Assembly: GCA_018136815.1 (NCBI GenBank)
Contig: CM030940.1
Coordinates: 1,483,813 to 1,547,812, forward strand
Direction: 5' to 3'
From: Isochrysis galbana
Lineage: Eukaryota; Haptophyta; Isochrysidales; Isochrysidaceae
DNA: 64,000 bases
The first letter of the stretch is position 1. Every line of letters starts with the position of its first letter. Of this stretch, positions 1 to 11,000 are shown one piece after another. The notes beneath the pieces are model-generated. The model was not told where the DNA came from, did no database searches, and saw only the letters and a program-made list of their open reading frames with translations. The position numbers and the translations under genes are program-made.

Positions 1-1866
1 TGTTGGCCGCTGGCGGGACAGGTGCGCTGCCGATCGCGCCCGCTCTGGCGCAGGTCGACCAGGCCCGTACCTACAATGCCTTTGCCGCCCCAAACGTCAG
101 GTTCCCGACTCGTCTTTCGACGCTGACGCGCCGCAGGGACGACGAAGGCAGAGAGTGGAGAGAGGGAGAGGGGGGGTTTTGCACCCCCCCCCGATGGAAT
201 GCAGTGAGAAATGGGCCCCGTTTGCGTTAGCAAACGGGTGAGGGGCGGCTGGCGACAAGAGGGAGAAGAGAAGGGAGTGGCTCAATGGCGAGGAGAGAGG
301 AGAGTATCCCAAGTGGCGCAGGCTACTCGAGTCGCAGTCATTTATTTCTCGAGGACCGCTCACGGCGCGAGCTGGTAAGGGCCGTTCTTCTTGGATTAGA
401 GAGTTCCTCCCCCCCCCCCCCCCGGTGCTTTCCCCCGGATAGTCGCCCGACGTAGGTCGGTCTGCCTCGATAGGTTTTCCCTCATTTTAACCTGTGGGGG
501 GTTAGAATGGGAGCCGGGGGCCTGCGAGGGGGGCGATGTGGAGGGGTGCATAGGTGTATGTATCTGTGACAGCAACATGCGTCGAGGCGTACGGGCAGGT
601 GCGCTAAGGGTTGTCGTGTTAGTACCAGGGCTAGTGAGAGTAGTGGTACTAATGCTCAGTTATATTATTATCATCAGGTGCTCTTCTAGGGGTAAAGTTG
701 CTTGGTAGGTGCTCCTCGATGTTGCTCAATGTTGCCTGTGGCCCCTGGAGTTGCTCGTGAGTTGCTCGCACGCTCAAACACCCCGAAAGTTGCTCGGAAA
801 GTTGCCGACAACTCTTGGCAGGCCCTAGTCCCCCCTCCAGTGCACGCACCGACCCTGCGTGCACCCTAGCGCGTCCTCTCGTGCCCTCTCCTCGAGTCCG
901 CGCTGGGGGGAAAGGGGAAACCCCTTTCATGTAAAACAACGTAGGGGCGCGCTTTTAAGAGAATCATGGGTGTTGTCTACGATAGTGTTCTGGCAGAGCC
1001 GGAACTCTTTTACACCAAGATGGGCGATCGGCTCCGCGCTCCGCAGGAGAGCGCGATCAGCGATCAGAGATCGATGTAGCCCCGGCGGGCACCGACGAGG
1101 CGGTTGATGGCTGGCGTACCCCCCTTTGTTGCCACTGTGGTTGTTAGACATCCAACAAACAATCATTGAGCTGATTGGGCCTAAAGGGTAAAGGGAGGGT
1201 GGGGTAGGGGTAGAAGATGGGGTTGACCTGCTGCTGCGGCTGGGTTAGAAGTTATACACAGAGGTTCGGCCTCTGCTGATTTTGTATTTTGTGGATAGCA
1301 TTCTGCCAAGGCCTAACTAAGACTACACACTCACTTGGCCTTCTTATTGCCGTAACAATATGCGGCACAGAAAACGCTGCAGGGCTTGGGGCTCAATCGA
1401 AAGTGTACACATTTTCATACGCTAAATGACTAGAGATGAGGGTGGTCAGCGAGATTACACGATGTTTGTTAACCCAAGCAGCGTGAGTGATGCACTTTGA
1501 TCAATTGCTGCGCCGCTCACGGATTGCAGCCAATGTGCCGATGAACCACCAGAGAGAAAGCAGCAGCTCTTGGCGTTCAGCTTCCGATTGTGCGGTCTTG
1601 AAGGGAATGGCGGACGGCGAAGAGACCGGGTCGCCCTCGTTAGCAGCGCGATTTTTGGACGCTCATGGGCGGCAGATGCAGAGAACTCAAAGAAAACAAA
1701 AACGAGAGCGACGATGGAACTAGGTTAGGACCGCACACAGTCGCTGCTGAGTGGTGGATGGCACCGAAGGAGCCATGGGCAAGAGGTAGTTCGACTGCTT
1801 ATTGGGAACAAGGCAGGTCTATGCCAATATAATTGATTGTACTACTTCTTCTGAGGTCGTCGATTC
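1..1866. other. Gene-poor repeat region
   Basis: No open frame here looks like a real gene. Bases around 118-200 (a purine-rich run followed by a poly-G/T stretch) match, in the opposite orientation, the inner part of the short LINE-related repeat near 46,195-46,275, so the left edge is probably repeat-derived. Bases 690-832 contain several copies of AGTTGCTCG and end in a sequence that, read on the minus strand, starts TAGGGCCTGCCAAGAG. The relic hAT end at 51,675 has the same layout. I see nothing else interpretable between 840 and 1,866. Confidence 0.5.
690..832 (-). mobile_element. Probable hAT-type element end with AGTTGCTCG subterminal repeats
   Basis: Read on the minus strand this begins TAGGGCCTGCCAAGAG near 832 and is followed by several GTTGCTCG or CGAGCAAC motifs. 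The hAT relic at 51,675 starts TAGGGCCTGACAAGAG and has the same subterminal motif. Short TIRs starting TAGGG plus many copies of a short subterminal motif are typical of hAT elements. The other end and a target-site duplication were not found, so this is a fragment or an element whose left end is too diverged to see. Confidence 0.4.
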
Positions 1867-3975
1867 TTAGTCAAGGGAGAGGGCACAGCCGATGTCGCTA
1901 ATGTGCCGGAGCATGAGATCAAAAGAAGGCCCACGGCTGGTAAAACTTGTCCATACTTTCCACTTCGGTATCGAGTATGGCAATCCACTCTTGCAGGCAG
2001 GCGCGGTTGAGGCCCGATAATACAAAGGAACGAAATCTGATGTTCGGGCTTTCGTGGTCGGCCTCACTGTCGATGGCCATCAGCTCGGCAATTGCATCCA
2101 TCAACGTTTGCTCAGCGGCCGAGTGACCAGGACCACCTGCAATATCCGACCGTGGGCAGCCGCAGAAATGCTCCACACAGCCCAAAATGTGGCGGCGCCC
2201 TGTTGTATGGATGCTGATTAAGCCATGAGCCAACACACGCGAGAGAGCAGTGCGAAGCTGCCAGCGCATGAGGATCGCAATCTCGTCATTCTCTCGATCA
2301 CTGCCCAGAACGCTGATGCTCTCCACATCGGCGGCTGGAGCCAACTCCTGCGCAAAGTGCTTGCAGATGGTATCGGGTGCAGACCGCAGCTGGTCCCATG
2401 CAGCGTGCCACACATCGTGCGATGGCGGCGACCGATAGGAGTGTAGCAACGCGGGCTCTATGTTGATGTGGGAGGCGTAGCGCATGATGCACGGAGCGTG
2501 GTCGCCACCGCCGCCACCCGCACGGCTTCTGCTGCCCTCAGGGCCGCTTCCAACTGCGTCTGAGGCACTGCCTCACCGTTCAGAGACGCACGCTGGCCTC
2601 GAGCTAGTGAGGCGATCTCCTTCTCCACTTGTACAATCTCGGATACGATCTCTCTTGGACTTGTCACGGCTGTGGTGATGAGGGCTATCGACGGCGCTGC
2701 CGGACCTTCCTTCGTGCCCTGCTCGTCATCAGAGCTCAGCGCCTCGGCTGCCGCACGCCCCTCAGCCTCCCGGAGGCGGTGTCTCAGGCGCTCTCTCCGA
2801 ATGTGCTCTTGAACGGCTGCTCGCTCAGCTGCAGCCATCGCGGCCTTTTGCCGCTCTAGCGCTGCAGCTTCCCTCTCAGCATTGACAGCTTGCTGGCCCG
2901 CTTTGAGGGCGACTGCCCGCGCAGACTCGACTGCCACCTGCAGCTCCCGGCCAGCCGTGTCTCTCGCCGTCGCCAAGGCTGACGTGACAGCAAGTGTACG
3001 CAGTATGCTCTCTTCCCGTCGAGCCTCCGCGATAACTGCCTCGCACTTCTCTCGGGCCTCGTTCTTGGTCTTGGCGATGGCCTCCGCCACGGCTGAGTCG
3101 CGCTCCTTCAGTGCAGAGCGGTTCGCATTGGCGAGCGCCATCATCACAGCTCGCTTCCGTTCCGTGATCGCCTCAATGTTGGCCTCTGAGAGAGCCTTGG
3201 CCACGGCTGCATCGCGCTCCTTCGCCGCTTCCCTCTTGGCGTGCGCTACGGCGGCAGAGATGGCCGCCCGACGCTCCCTGGCAGCCACCTCCCGCGCTTC
3301 GGCGAGCGCCGCCGCAACCGCCTCATCGCGCTCGTTTGCTGCTGCATCTCTGGCGGCTGAGAGCGCTGCTGTCACGGCCATCTCTTGCGCCTCGCTTGCC
3401 GCCTTCCTCTCACGGACAACCGCCGCTTGCACTGCCTCCTGCCTTTCCTTGGCGCCCACCTCCTTCGCCGCCGCGACGGCCACCTTGACCTTGAACTGGA
3501 CTTCTCGCGCGGCGCGCTGCTGCACGATCTCAATGGTGTCACGGATGGCGTCCTCGATGGCTCCGCTCGGCCTGGTGGTCGTGTCCGCCGTGGCATCCGT
3601 AGCCTGATCACACGTGTTAGCCTCCTCAGCGCCATCCGAGCTCCGCGGCTCAAGAGCGGCTCGCAGCAGGTGTACGACGTGGTGCTCGAGTGCCTTCCTC
3701 GTCTCTAGCACTGCCGACTCCCGCGCCGCGGCGGCCGCCTTGAGCAGTGCGGCTAGAGTGGCCTTCTCTGCGTTGGCCTTGGCGTGGGCGGCAGCGCGGG
3801 CGAGCTCTGGCTCCATCTGCCTGCGGGAGTCCTCAGCGGCCTCCTCCCTCGCGAGAGAGACGGCAGTAGAGACGGCCGAGTCGAGCTGCGCTGCTGTGAA
3901 GAGAGGAGGGAGCGGTGGACGCTCTGGGCGCCAGGAGGAGAGCAGGCGGCAGAGGTTGGCGCCCGCAGGCTCCAT
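1867..3975 (-). CDS. Coiled-coil protein with C-terminal RUN domain
   Basis: The start is the ATG at 3975, just downstream of a long CT-rich tract. Residues 1-160 are Ala/Glu-rich helix. Residues 177-310 are seven back-to-back units of exactly 19 residues, most starting with ER (at 177, 196, 215, 234, 253, 272 and 291), followed by more predicted coiled coil. A GT-AG intron (2517-2390, 128 nt) joins this to exon 2 in frame. Exon 2 encodes a RUN domain: a conserved 'TALSRVLAHGL' block, then 'NIRFRSFVLSGLN' and 'KFYQPWAF'. RUN domains usually bind small GTPases or link membranes to motors. The closest match in the window is the tail of the myosin at 57.6-62.2 kb. The frame stops at TGA (1919) inside a TTTT run. 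Dropping one T continues it for about 17 residues to TAA at 1867, matching the end of the paralogue ('ALSLD' against 'TLSLD'). The RUN assignment is good; cellular role is unknown. Confidence 0.75.
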
Positions 3976-4039
3976 TGTTCTTCTCTCTTCGATTTCTCTC
4001 TCCCGCTACACACCCCTTCCACTCTCCCCTGGTCTTTCT

Positions 4040-4290
4040 CTCTTCTCTCACTGCTTTTTCTCCTCTCCCTCTCTCTCTCTCCCTCTCTCATTCTCTCTCT
4101 CTCTCTCCCTCTCTCCCTCCCTCTCTCTCCCTCTCTCTCCCTCTCTCTCCCTCTCTCTCTCTCTCTCTCCCTCTCTCTCCCTCTCTCTTTATCTCTCTCT
4201 CTCTCCCTCTCTCTCTCCCTCTCTCTCTGTCTCCCTCTCCCTCCCTCCCTCTGCCTCCCTCTCTCTCTCTTCCCTCGCCCTCTCCGCCCC
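4040..4290. repeat. CT-rich microsatellite
   Basis: A long polypyrimidine tract of CTCTCT/CCCTCT units lies directly upstream of the RUN-domain gene start on the minus strand, so it is transcribed as GA-rich leader or belongs to the promoter. It produces long Ser/Leu/Pro or Arg/Glu reading frames that are not genes. Confidence 0.85.
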
Positions 4291-5204
4291 CCCCCCCCCC
4301 CCTCTCTTGCCCCAATACCCCTCTCTCCGGCTCTCTCCTCTTCCTCCCTGCCGCTCCCCTCTCCCTCTCTTCTCTCTTGAAGGACGGACCCTCTATTCTC
4401 TCATCTCTCTCCTTTCCGACCCCTCGCTTCTCTCCCCTTCCCTCCTCCCCTCCCCTCCCTCTTTCAATCTATCTCCTCGTTTATTCGCGATACTTCGCCC
4501 CCCTTCGCTGGGCCAGACGGCCCCTTCGGCCCTCACTCGTCGCACCCCTCGCCGTCGGGAGAAGCGCAATACCGCGGGGGGGGGGGAGGGCGGCCGGGGC
4601 CGAAACGAACGAGAAACCGTCCGCGCGGGGGGAGCGGAATAGGACGCCTGCACCTTCTAACTTCTAATCTAACAATCCAACAGGTGGCGGCCTCTGAAGG
4701 GCTGAAGGGGGAGGGGGGGGGGGGGGGCACACGACCCCTGAGAGCAGGCCATGGCGCGCGCGCAGGCGGCACGCGCCACAGGTGAGAGCGGAGGCGGAGC
4801 GAAGAGAGGGCCTCTCTTTGCACCTGTCAATTTCACGTGATGTACCCAGCGAGCCGGCGAGGAGGAGGAAGGATACCATCGCCATCGCACAGGTCGCGTG
4901 TCGCGTGTCGCGTTCCGTCGAATCTGGGACAAACTCAATTTGAGCCATCAAATGTCCATAGGTCCGTTTACAATAACAATCACACGAAAACACTAATCGG
5001 ATTCTGCTTAAATTCGTAACCGACGTAACCGACGGCTAGTCAGCGCCGCGCGTGATATATGTTTCCCCGGCGACCGCTAAACGCCCAGCCAGTTGTCGGC
5101 ACAAGTTCGTGATGCTCTCCAGTTCTGGGTGGTTTCATGCCGCGGTATCTGTGTAAGATTCTAACCTTCAACCGTCATGTCATTCAGTATGTCTATATAA
5201 TGTC
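4291..5204. other. Intergenic, no gene seen
   Basis: Homopolymer-rich DNA. A stretch near 4,900-4,965 resembles 23,240-23,305 (shared pattern around 'CGTTCCGTC' and 'AATGTCCA'), indicating an old dispersed repeat. I see no coding signal. Confidence 0.4.
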
Positions 5205-5460
5205 AACCTACTTTTATAAGTGGGGGTCAATGGGGGCCTCGCGCCCCCCTCTCTCCATCGCGGACACCCCCCGGGGTGGGCCCGTACAATCAACCCCAGC
5301 CCCTGCCCTATCAACACTCTGGCCCAGACCCCTAGTGGGCGCGGGCCGAGACTCGCAAGGTCGTTTGCCTTGATTTGGTACCCCTCGTTTCCAAATACGC
5401 GAAAAACAAAAGGCCGCTTATCGGTTCGGGTTCAGCTCCCGTAAAGATTGAACCCACAAG
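5205..5460 (+). mobile_element. LINE-related repeat (type R2), 5' end
   Basis: It starts with a hairpin around CCTACTTTTATAAGTGGG (loop TTAT), followed within a few bases by ATG and a G-run/C-run block. The same first ~90 bases recur at 51,439-51,595 (+, twice in tandem) and 46,716-46,600 (-). The downstream part (a 'GGTACCCCTCGTTTCCAAA' block near 5,378-5,400) recurs at about 23,975-23,998. No target-site duplication was found by eye. Confidence 0.55.
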
Positions 5461-5461
5461 G

Positions 5462-5825
5462 CCCAGCAACATCAAATACAAAAAAGCTCGGTCCTAGGAC
5501 ACCGGGCCGAGCTCACCATGAGGGCGCTCTTGCGAGCAAGGGGATGCATGGTTACTAGTGCGTGCCCCCCCTCGATGAAAATTCCAGCGGCCTCCTCGTC
5601 ACGCATGACGTGGCCGCCGCGCAGCCGCATGCAGGACCTCTCCTCACACTTGTCTTGAAAGGATCGTCTTCAATGAGTGCATCGGATGTATACCGCACTC
5701 CCCTTCGCCAGTGCTCTTCGAACTCGTGTATACCTGGGTCTCCCGTCTCAGGTGTGGGAGAGCCATGGTAAAGGAGCGACAAGGCAAGGTCTCTATGTGT
5801 CATTATGAGCACGAAACGAAAACGC
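5462..5825 (-). pseudogene. Internally deleted copy of the viral-like gene at 29.4 kb
   Basis: On the minus strand this repeats 29,387-30,205 almost base for base at both ends but lacks about 480 internal bases: 'GGCGAAGG' is joined directly to 'GGAGTGCGG'. The deletion shifts the frame, so the first 34 residues match the full protein (29,407) and the rest is a different frame. It also keeps about 20 bases (near 5,617-5,640) that the long copy lacks, so neither copy is simply derived from the other. The shared right boundary is at a palindromic block around 5,486-5,515 (AGCTCGG ... CCGAGCT). High identity suggests a recent duplication. Confidence 0.8.
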
Positions 5826-5999
5826 CTTTCACTTTGTTCCGTGCTAGCCAATCAGTCATCAGATCTGCAGGTACCACTACGACACGTGTATTCACCACAG
5901 CACTCCGAGTTACTTTGGCACACCGACCCTGCGCCGCAGGGAAGAGAGGAGGAAGAGGGAAGAGAGAGAGAGAGAGAGAAGAGAGAGGGGAGGGAGGAA

Positions 6000-6905
6000 C
6001 GTGACGGATCGAGCATGAACATGGGCTCGATATGCGACGATACGGAAGGGAAACGATCGGCGGGAGGCGCGGCTGAGATGGCCGGGAGTGATGGAATGTG
6101 TCGCGTCGAGCGGAGCCGCGACGGCCGGAGCGTGTCTCCGTTGTAACTTCCCACGTAGCGGAGAGGCCGCAGCTTGGATTGTAACGAGATGAACGAGATG
6201 TAACGAGATGGCCTGATGGCCCGACGACGAGATGAACGAGATGGCCGACGGAGCAACTCGGAACGAGGCACCCAGGTGGCTTCTCGAATAGAATAGCCAC
6301 GCCACTTCACGAGGTACTCAATAGAATCGCCATGGCTACGACGATCGAGCAACTTCTCAACGATGTACTCGTCGTCAGCCAGCGGCTCACCCTACCAACC
6401 TAGAAGTACCTGAGCTTCACCGTGTGGCCGCAAGGCGAAGGACCTGAAGACAAGAGCCTGGAAATCGCATCATCTAGGATGAATACGACAGAATGGCGGG
6501 CTGGACCACCTCCTCAGCAAAGGAAGGCGGGAGGACGGGCTTGGGCGAGGGCGAGCGCGACGACGGAGCGGACATGGCTGGGCGGATCGGGACGGATAGG
6601 CTGAGACTGAGAGGGTGGAGAGGTTTGGTATTGAGGTAGTGTTGAGAACGAGGGACGAGAACGGGAACGAGAACGAGAACAAGAGCGACGAACGAACGAA
6701 GAACGACAGACGACAGACGGCTAGGGTCCGATGGACCGACGAGATGACACTACACTCACGTCAACACTCTCCACACTAACGTATCCTTATCACGGAACGC
6801 ACAGGAGCCTGCTGACAGACCGAACAATGAAGAGAATGCCGACAAGAGAGCGACGAGGCGACGGACGATCCGACGGGGGCGACAGACAGTTACGCACAGG
6901 AATAA
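6000..6905 (+). repeat. Dispersed repeat R3, copy 1
   Basis: This block (from a 'GACGGATCGAGCATGA' start, through an 'AACGAGAACGGG'-type stretch, to 'ATGCCGACAAGAGAGCG') recurs at 38,140-38,481 plus 42,243-42,420 (same strand, split by the LINE insertion) and, inverted, at about 31,260-31,700. It has no convincing coding capacity. The repeat is older than the LINE, which used one copy as its target. Confidence 0.7.
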
Positions 6906-7237
6906 GGAGGGAATCTTTCGAAAACCCTTAAGTGAGTTGGAGTTGATGAAGACCGAAGTAAAATAGCGCCACGATATAATCCAACGGCCAACACCTGAGG
7001 GAGAATCAGGGTCACGCAAGGGGGCGGTTCCTTGCACCGGCGATACCTGAACGCGCGACTTAGCCTAAAAACGCGAGGAGCACGCAAGGAGGTAAGCCAG
7101 GTGAGGGGCAAGCAGGCGACAAGGGAGGCGACAAAGGAGGCGAGGGCAAAGAGGGCGAATGGGCGAATGTAGGACCCTGCGACGGTGACTAGTGGCTAGC
7201 CTGCAAGGAGGGAACATAGAAACGCAAACAATAACTT

Positions 7238-7510
7238 CTAATCTTCTAAAACAAAAAGGTCGATCGCGGATGCGACAGAACGGCAGCTCCCCCCTCCGGC
7301 GATAATGATTCTTCTGGCTAGGCCGAGGTCAATCAATACTTCTAGCAAAAGTCGCCCAATTTTCTCGGCCAAACTTGCGGGAATCTTGTAGCGGACTACC
7401 CAAACTTCTCGTGAGCAACTTCTCACTTCTCACAATTTGCAATTTGTCGGCTCCCGAAAGCAGCCGCAAGTACATCCGCAACACGTTTCCCTTACTTAGT
7501 GAGAGCAGCA
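7238..7510 (-). mobile_element. Relic of a hAT right end
   Basis: From 7,318 onwards the sequence matches, with many substitutions, the right terminal ~180 bases of the complete hAT element at 27.4 kb read inward (TAGGCCGAGGTCAAT, then a 'GCAAAAGTCGCCCAA' block and a 'GCAAGTACATCCGCA' block). The bases before it (7,240-7,290, 'AAAACAAAAAGGTCGATCG') recur at 53,680-53,710. This is an older, diverged relative. No matching left end was found. Confidence 0.65.
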
Positions 7511-8029
7511 CCGCTAGGGACAGGAGCACCCCGCCCAGCCCGAGCACGCCCCACAACCCAGCCCCTAGGTTGTAGGTAGTGCACAAGGGGATGAGCCGCA
7601 AGGCAGGTTAGAGGGGGGAGGATTAGGGAGCGAATAGGCGTGGATACACGCTACACGGTGGAGATCCTAGGCCACGAGCGAGGCGAGGCGAGAATATTGA
7701 AACGTTTATTTATTTATTTATCCTTTATGTCTAGCTCTAGCATGCTGGCCGGTTTACATTAAATAACCCAAATTCGTGTATGTCATTGGTAAATAAACTA
7801 CAACATTTATGTAAAGAAAATAAAACTAAACTCGAGGGTCCACTTTCGACGGGACACGACCTCACGTGCCCCCCACGAGCACATTTACGCGCATGATATG
7901 CGCGCACACCGCACACAACACGCAGCGATCAAGAACACCGCCATTGGCAGCACAAGTATACGCGCCACGTTCATGTATTTGCACTCTTGGCGACTCACTT
8001 GTGACTCGTGATCTGGCTATGTCTACGGC
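7511..8029. other. 3' flank of the repeat-protein gene
   Basis: No gene is seen. TTTATTTATTTA repeats at about 7,705-7,722 and an AT-rich stretch to 7,830 lie downstream of the minus-strand gene ending at 8,030, and could include its 3' UTR and polyadenylation region. Confidence 0.4.
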
Positions 8030-11000
8030 TTATTTGGGCGGCTTCTTCACGAATGGCTTGAAATTCGACAGCGTGCGCTTCACCGCATCCGCGGCCGAAT
8101 TGGACGGGCCCGGTGGTACAGTCTCGGCGCTCTTATCTGAGGCTACCAATCGCGACGATGACTCCTCGAGCGACAAGCGTAGATCGAGCAGCTCTGCTTT
8201 GCACACAGCCAGCTCCTCCTGACAGCGCATCAGCTCGGCCGCGCTCGTCTCCCTATCGCTGATAGCTGCGACGAGCTGAGACTGCAGCTCCACAAGCACG
8301 TCATCGCTAGCAGAGGAGGAGATGTCGGCAGCGGCTGGCGCGCCAGATGACGCACGGAGCTTCTCAAGCTCCTCCTCTAGCTTGCTAATGGTGCCGAACA
8401 TCTCGTCTTGATCGCGCGAGAACTCAGATTCGCGCGCGGCCAGTTCTGCTTGTTTCGCTTGGAGAAGCCGCCCGAATTCGGCCTCGCGATCAGCGAGGAT
8501 CGCGGTAGCCTCCGCCCTCGCTTCCTCAGTTGCCCTCGCCGCCGCCACATCGAGTTGGGCTGCAGACGCCGAGCCGCCTTCTTGAAGGGCCTCGGAGAGT
8601 GATGCGACTTGCGTCTCGAGGCGCTGGATCGTGGCCAAGAGATCCCCCCTCTCTGACGTGAACATCTCAGTCTGCAGGGCGGCTCGCTCTTGGTGCTCAC
8701 GCTCGAAGGTATCACGTGCGTTCGCGACGGCCGAAGCGACAGCCTCATCCATTAACGCCTTGTACTCGGCCTCCATCGCCGCTTTTGCCGCAGCAAGAGC
8801 GGCGCCTTGGGCTTGCGTTGCTGCCGCTTGTGCCGCCATGGCGGAAGCTGATGCTTCAGCCATCGCAGCCTCTCGCGCGGCCGCAGCAGCCTCATTGATC
8901 GCAAACGTGCGCTCCCCCGCCGCCTCCGCCTTCGCCGCCGCAACTGCCTCGGCCACTGCCGCGGACACAGCAGCCTCTTGGGCGACTTGAGCATCGCCGC
9001 AAGCCGCCGCTGAAGCCTCGGCCAGCGCGGCCTCTCGCGCGGCCGCAGCAGCCTCGTTGATCGCAAACACGCGCTCCGCCTCCGCCTCAGCCCGGGCGAC
9101 CGCGACGGCCTCGGCCACCGCCGCGGATATGGCAGCCTCTTGGGCCGCCGCCGCCGTCGCCGCCGCCTCGGCCAGCGCAGCCTCTCGGGCGGCCGCAACC
9201 GCCTCGTTGATCGCAAACGCGCGCTCCGCCTCAGCCTCCGCCTTTGCCGCCGCAACAGCCTCGGCCACTGCCGCGGACAAGGTAGCTTCCTTGGCGTCTT
9301 GAGCATCGCCGTGAGCGGCCGCCGCCGCCGCCGCCGCCTCGGCCAGCGCGGCCTCTCGCGCGGCCGCAGCAGCCTCGTTGATCGCAAACGCGCGCTCCGC
9401 CTCCGCCTCCGCCCTAGCGGCCGCCACTGCCTCGGCCACTGCCGCGGACACGGTGGCTTCCTCGGTCGCCGCCGCCGCCACCGAAGCCTCGGCCATCGCG
9501 GCCTCTCGTGCGGCCGCAGCAGCCTCGTTGATCGCAAAGGCGCGCTGCGCCTCAGCCTCAGCCCTGGCGGCCGCAACAGCCTCGGCCACTGCCGCGGACA
9601 CGGAGGCCTCTTGGGCCGCTGCCGCCGCCGCCGCCTCGGCCATCGCAGCCTCTCGCGCGGTAACAACGGCCTCGTTGATCGCAAACGCGCGCTCCGCCTC
9701 CGCCTCCGCCCTAGCAGCCGCAACTGCCTCGGCCACCGCCGCGGATATGGCAGCCTCCTGGGCGTTTTGAGCATCACAGTGAGCCACCGCCGCCGCCGCC
9801 GCCGCCTCGGCTAGCGCGGCCTCTCGGGCGGCCGCAACCGCCTCGTTGATCGCAAACGCGCGCTCCGCCTCAGCCTCCGCCTTTGCCGCCGCAACTGCCT
9901 CGGCCACTGCCGCGGACAAGGTAGCTTCCTTGGCGTCTTGAGCATCGCCGTGAGCGGCCGCCGCCGCCGCCGCCGCCTCGGCCAGCGCGGCCTCTCGCGC
10001 GGCCGCAGCAGCCTCGTTGATCGCAAACGCGCGCTCCGCCTCAGCCTCCGCCTTTGCCGCCGCAACAGCCTCGGCCACTGCCGCGGACAAAGTAGCTTCC
10101 TTGGCGTCTTGAGCATCGCCGTGAGCGGCCGCCGCCGCCGCCGCCGCCTCGGCCAGCGCGGCCTCTCGCGCGGCCGCAGCAGCCTCGTTGATCGCAAACG
10201 CGCGCTCCGCCTCAGCCTCCGCCTTTGCCGCCGCAACAGCCTCGGCCACTGCCGCGGACACGGAGGCCTCTTGGGCCGCTGCCGCCGCCGCCGCCTCGGC
10301 CATCGCAGCCTCTCGCGCGGCCGCAGCAGCCTCGTTGATCGCAAACGCGCGCTCCGCCTCCGCCTCCGCCCTAGCGGCCGCCACTGCCTCGGCCACTGCC
10401 ACGGACACGGTGGCTTCCTCGGTCGCCGCCGCCGCCACCGAAGCCTCGGCCATCGTGGCCTCTCGCGCGGCCGCAGCAGCCTCGTTGATCGCAAACGCGC
10501 GCTCCGCCTCAGCCTCCGCCTTTGCCGCCGCAACAGCCTCGGCCACTGCCGCGGACACGGAGGCCTTTTGGGCCGCTGCCGCCGCCGCCGCCTCGGCCAT
10601 CGCAGCCTCTCGCGCGGCCGCAGCAGCCTCGTTGATCGCAAACGCGCGCTCCGCCTCCGCCTCCGCCCTAGCGGCCGCAACAGCCTCGTTGATCGCGAAC
10701 GCGCGCTCCGCCTCTGCCTCCGCTCTAGCGGCCGCAACAGCCTCGGCCACTGCCGCGGATACGGTGGTCTCTTGGGCCGCCGCCGCTGCCGAAGCCTCGG
10801 CCAGCGCGGCCTCTCGCGCGGCCGCAGCAGCCTCATTGATGGCAAGCGCGCGCTCCGCCTCTGCCTCCGCCCGGGCGGCCGCGACGGCCTCAGCCACCGC
10901 AGCGGACTCGGTGGCCTCTTGGCCCGCCGCCGCCGCCGACGCCTCGACCAACGCGGCCTCTCGCGCAGCCGCAGCAGCCTCGTTGATCGCAAACGCGCGC

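Noticed and set aside
3915-4667. Ser/Leu/Pro-rich and Arg/Glu-rich frames over CT/GA tracts (also 19,029-19,775, 35,395-36,147, 54,914-55,294, 56,949-57,440)
   Set aside because: Open in several frames purely because of dinucleotide repeats; no start context, domains or conservation signal.
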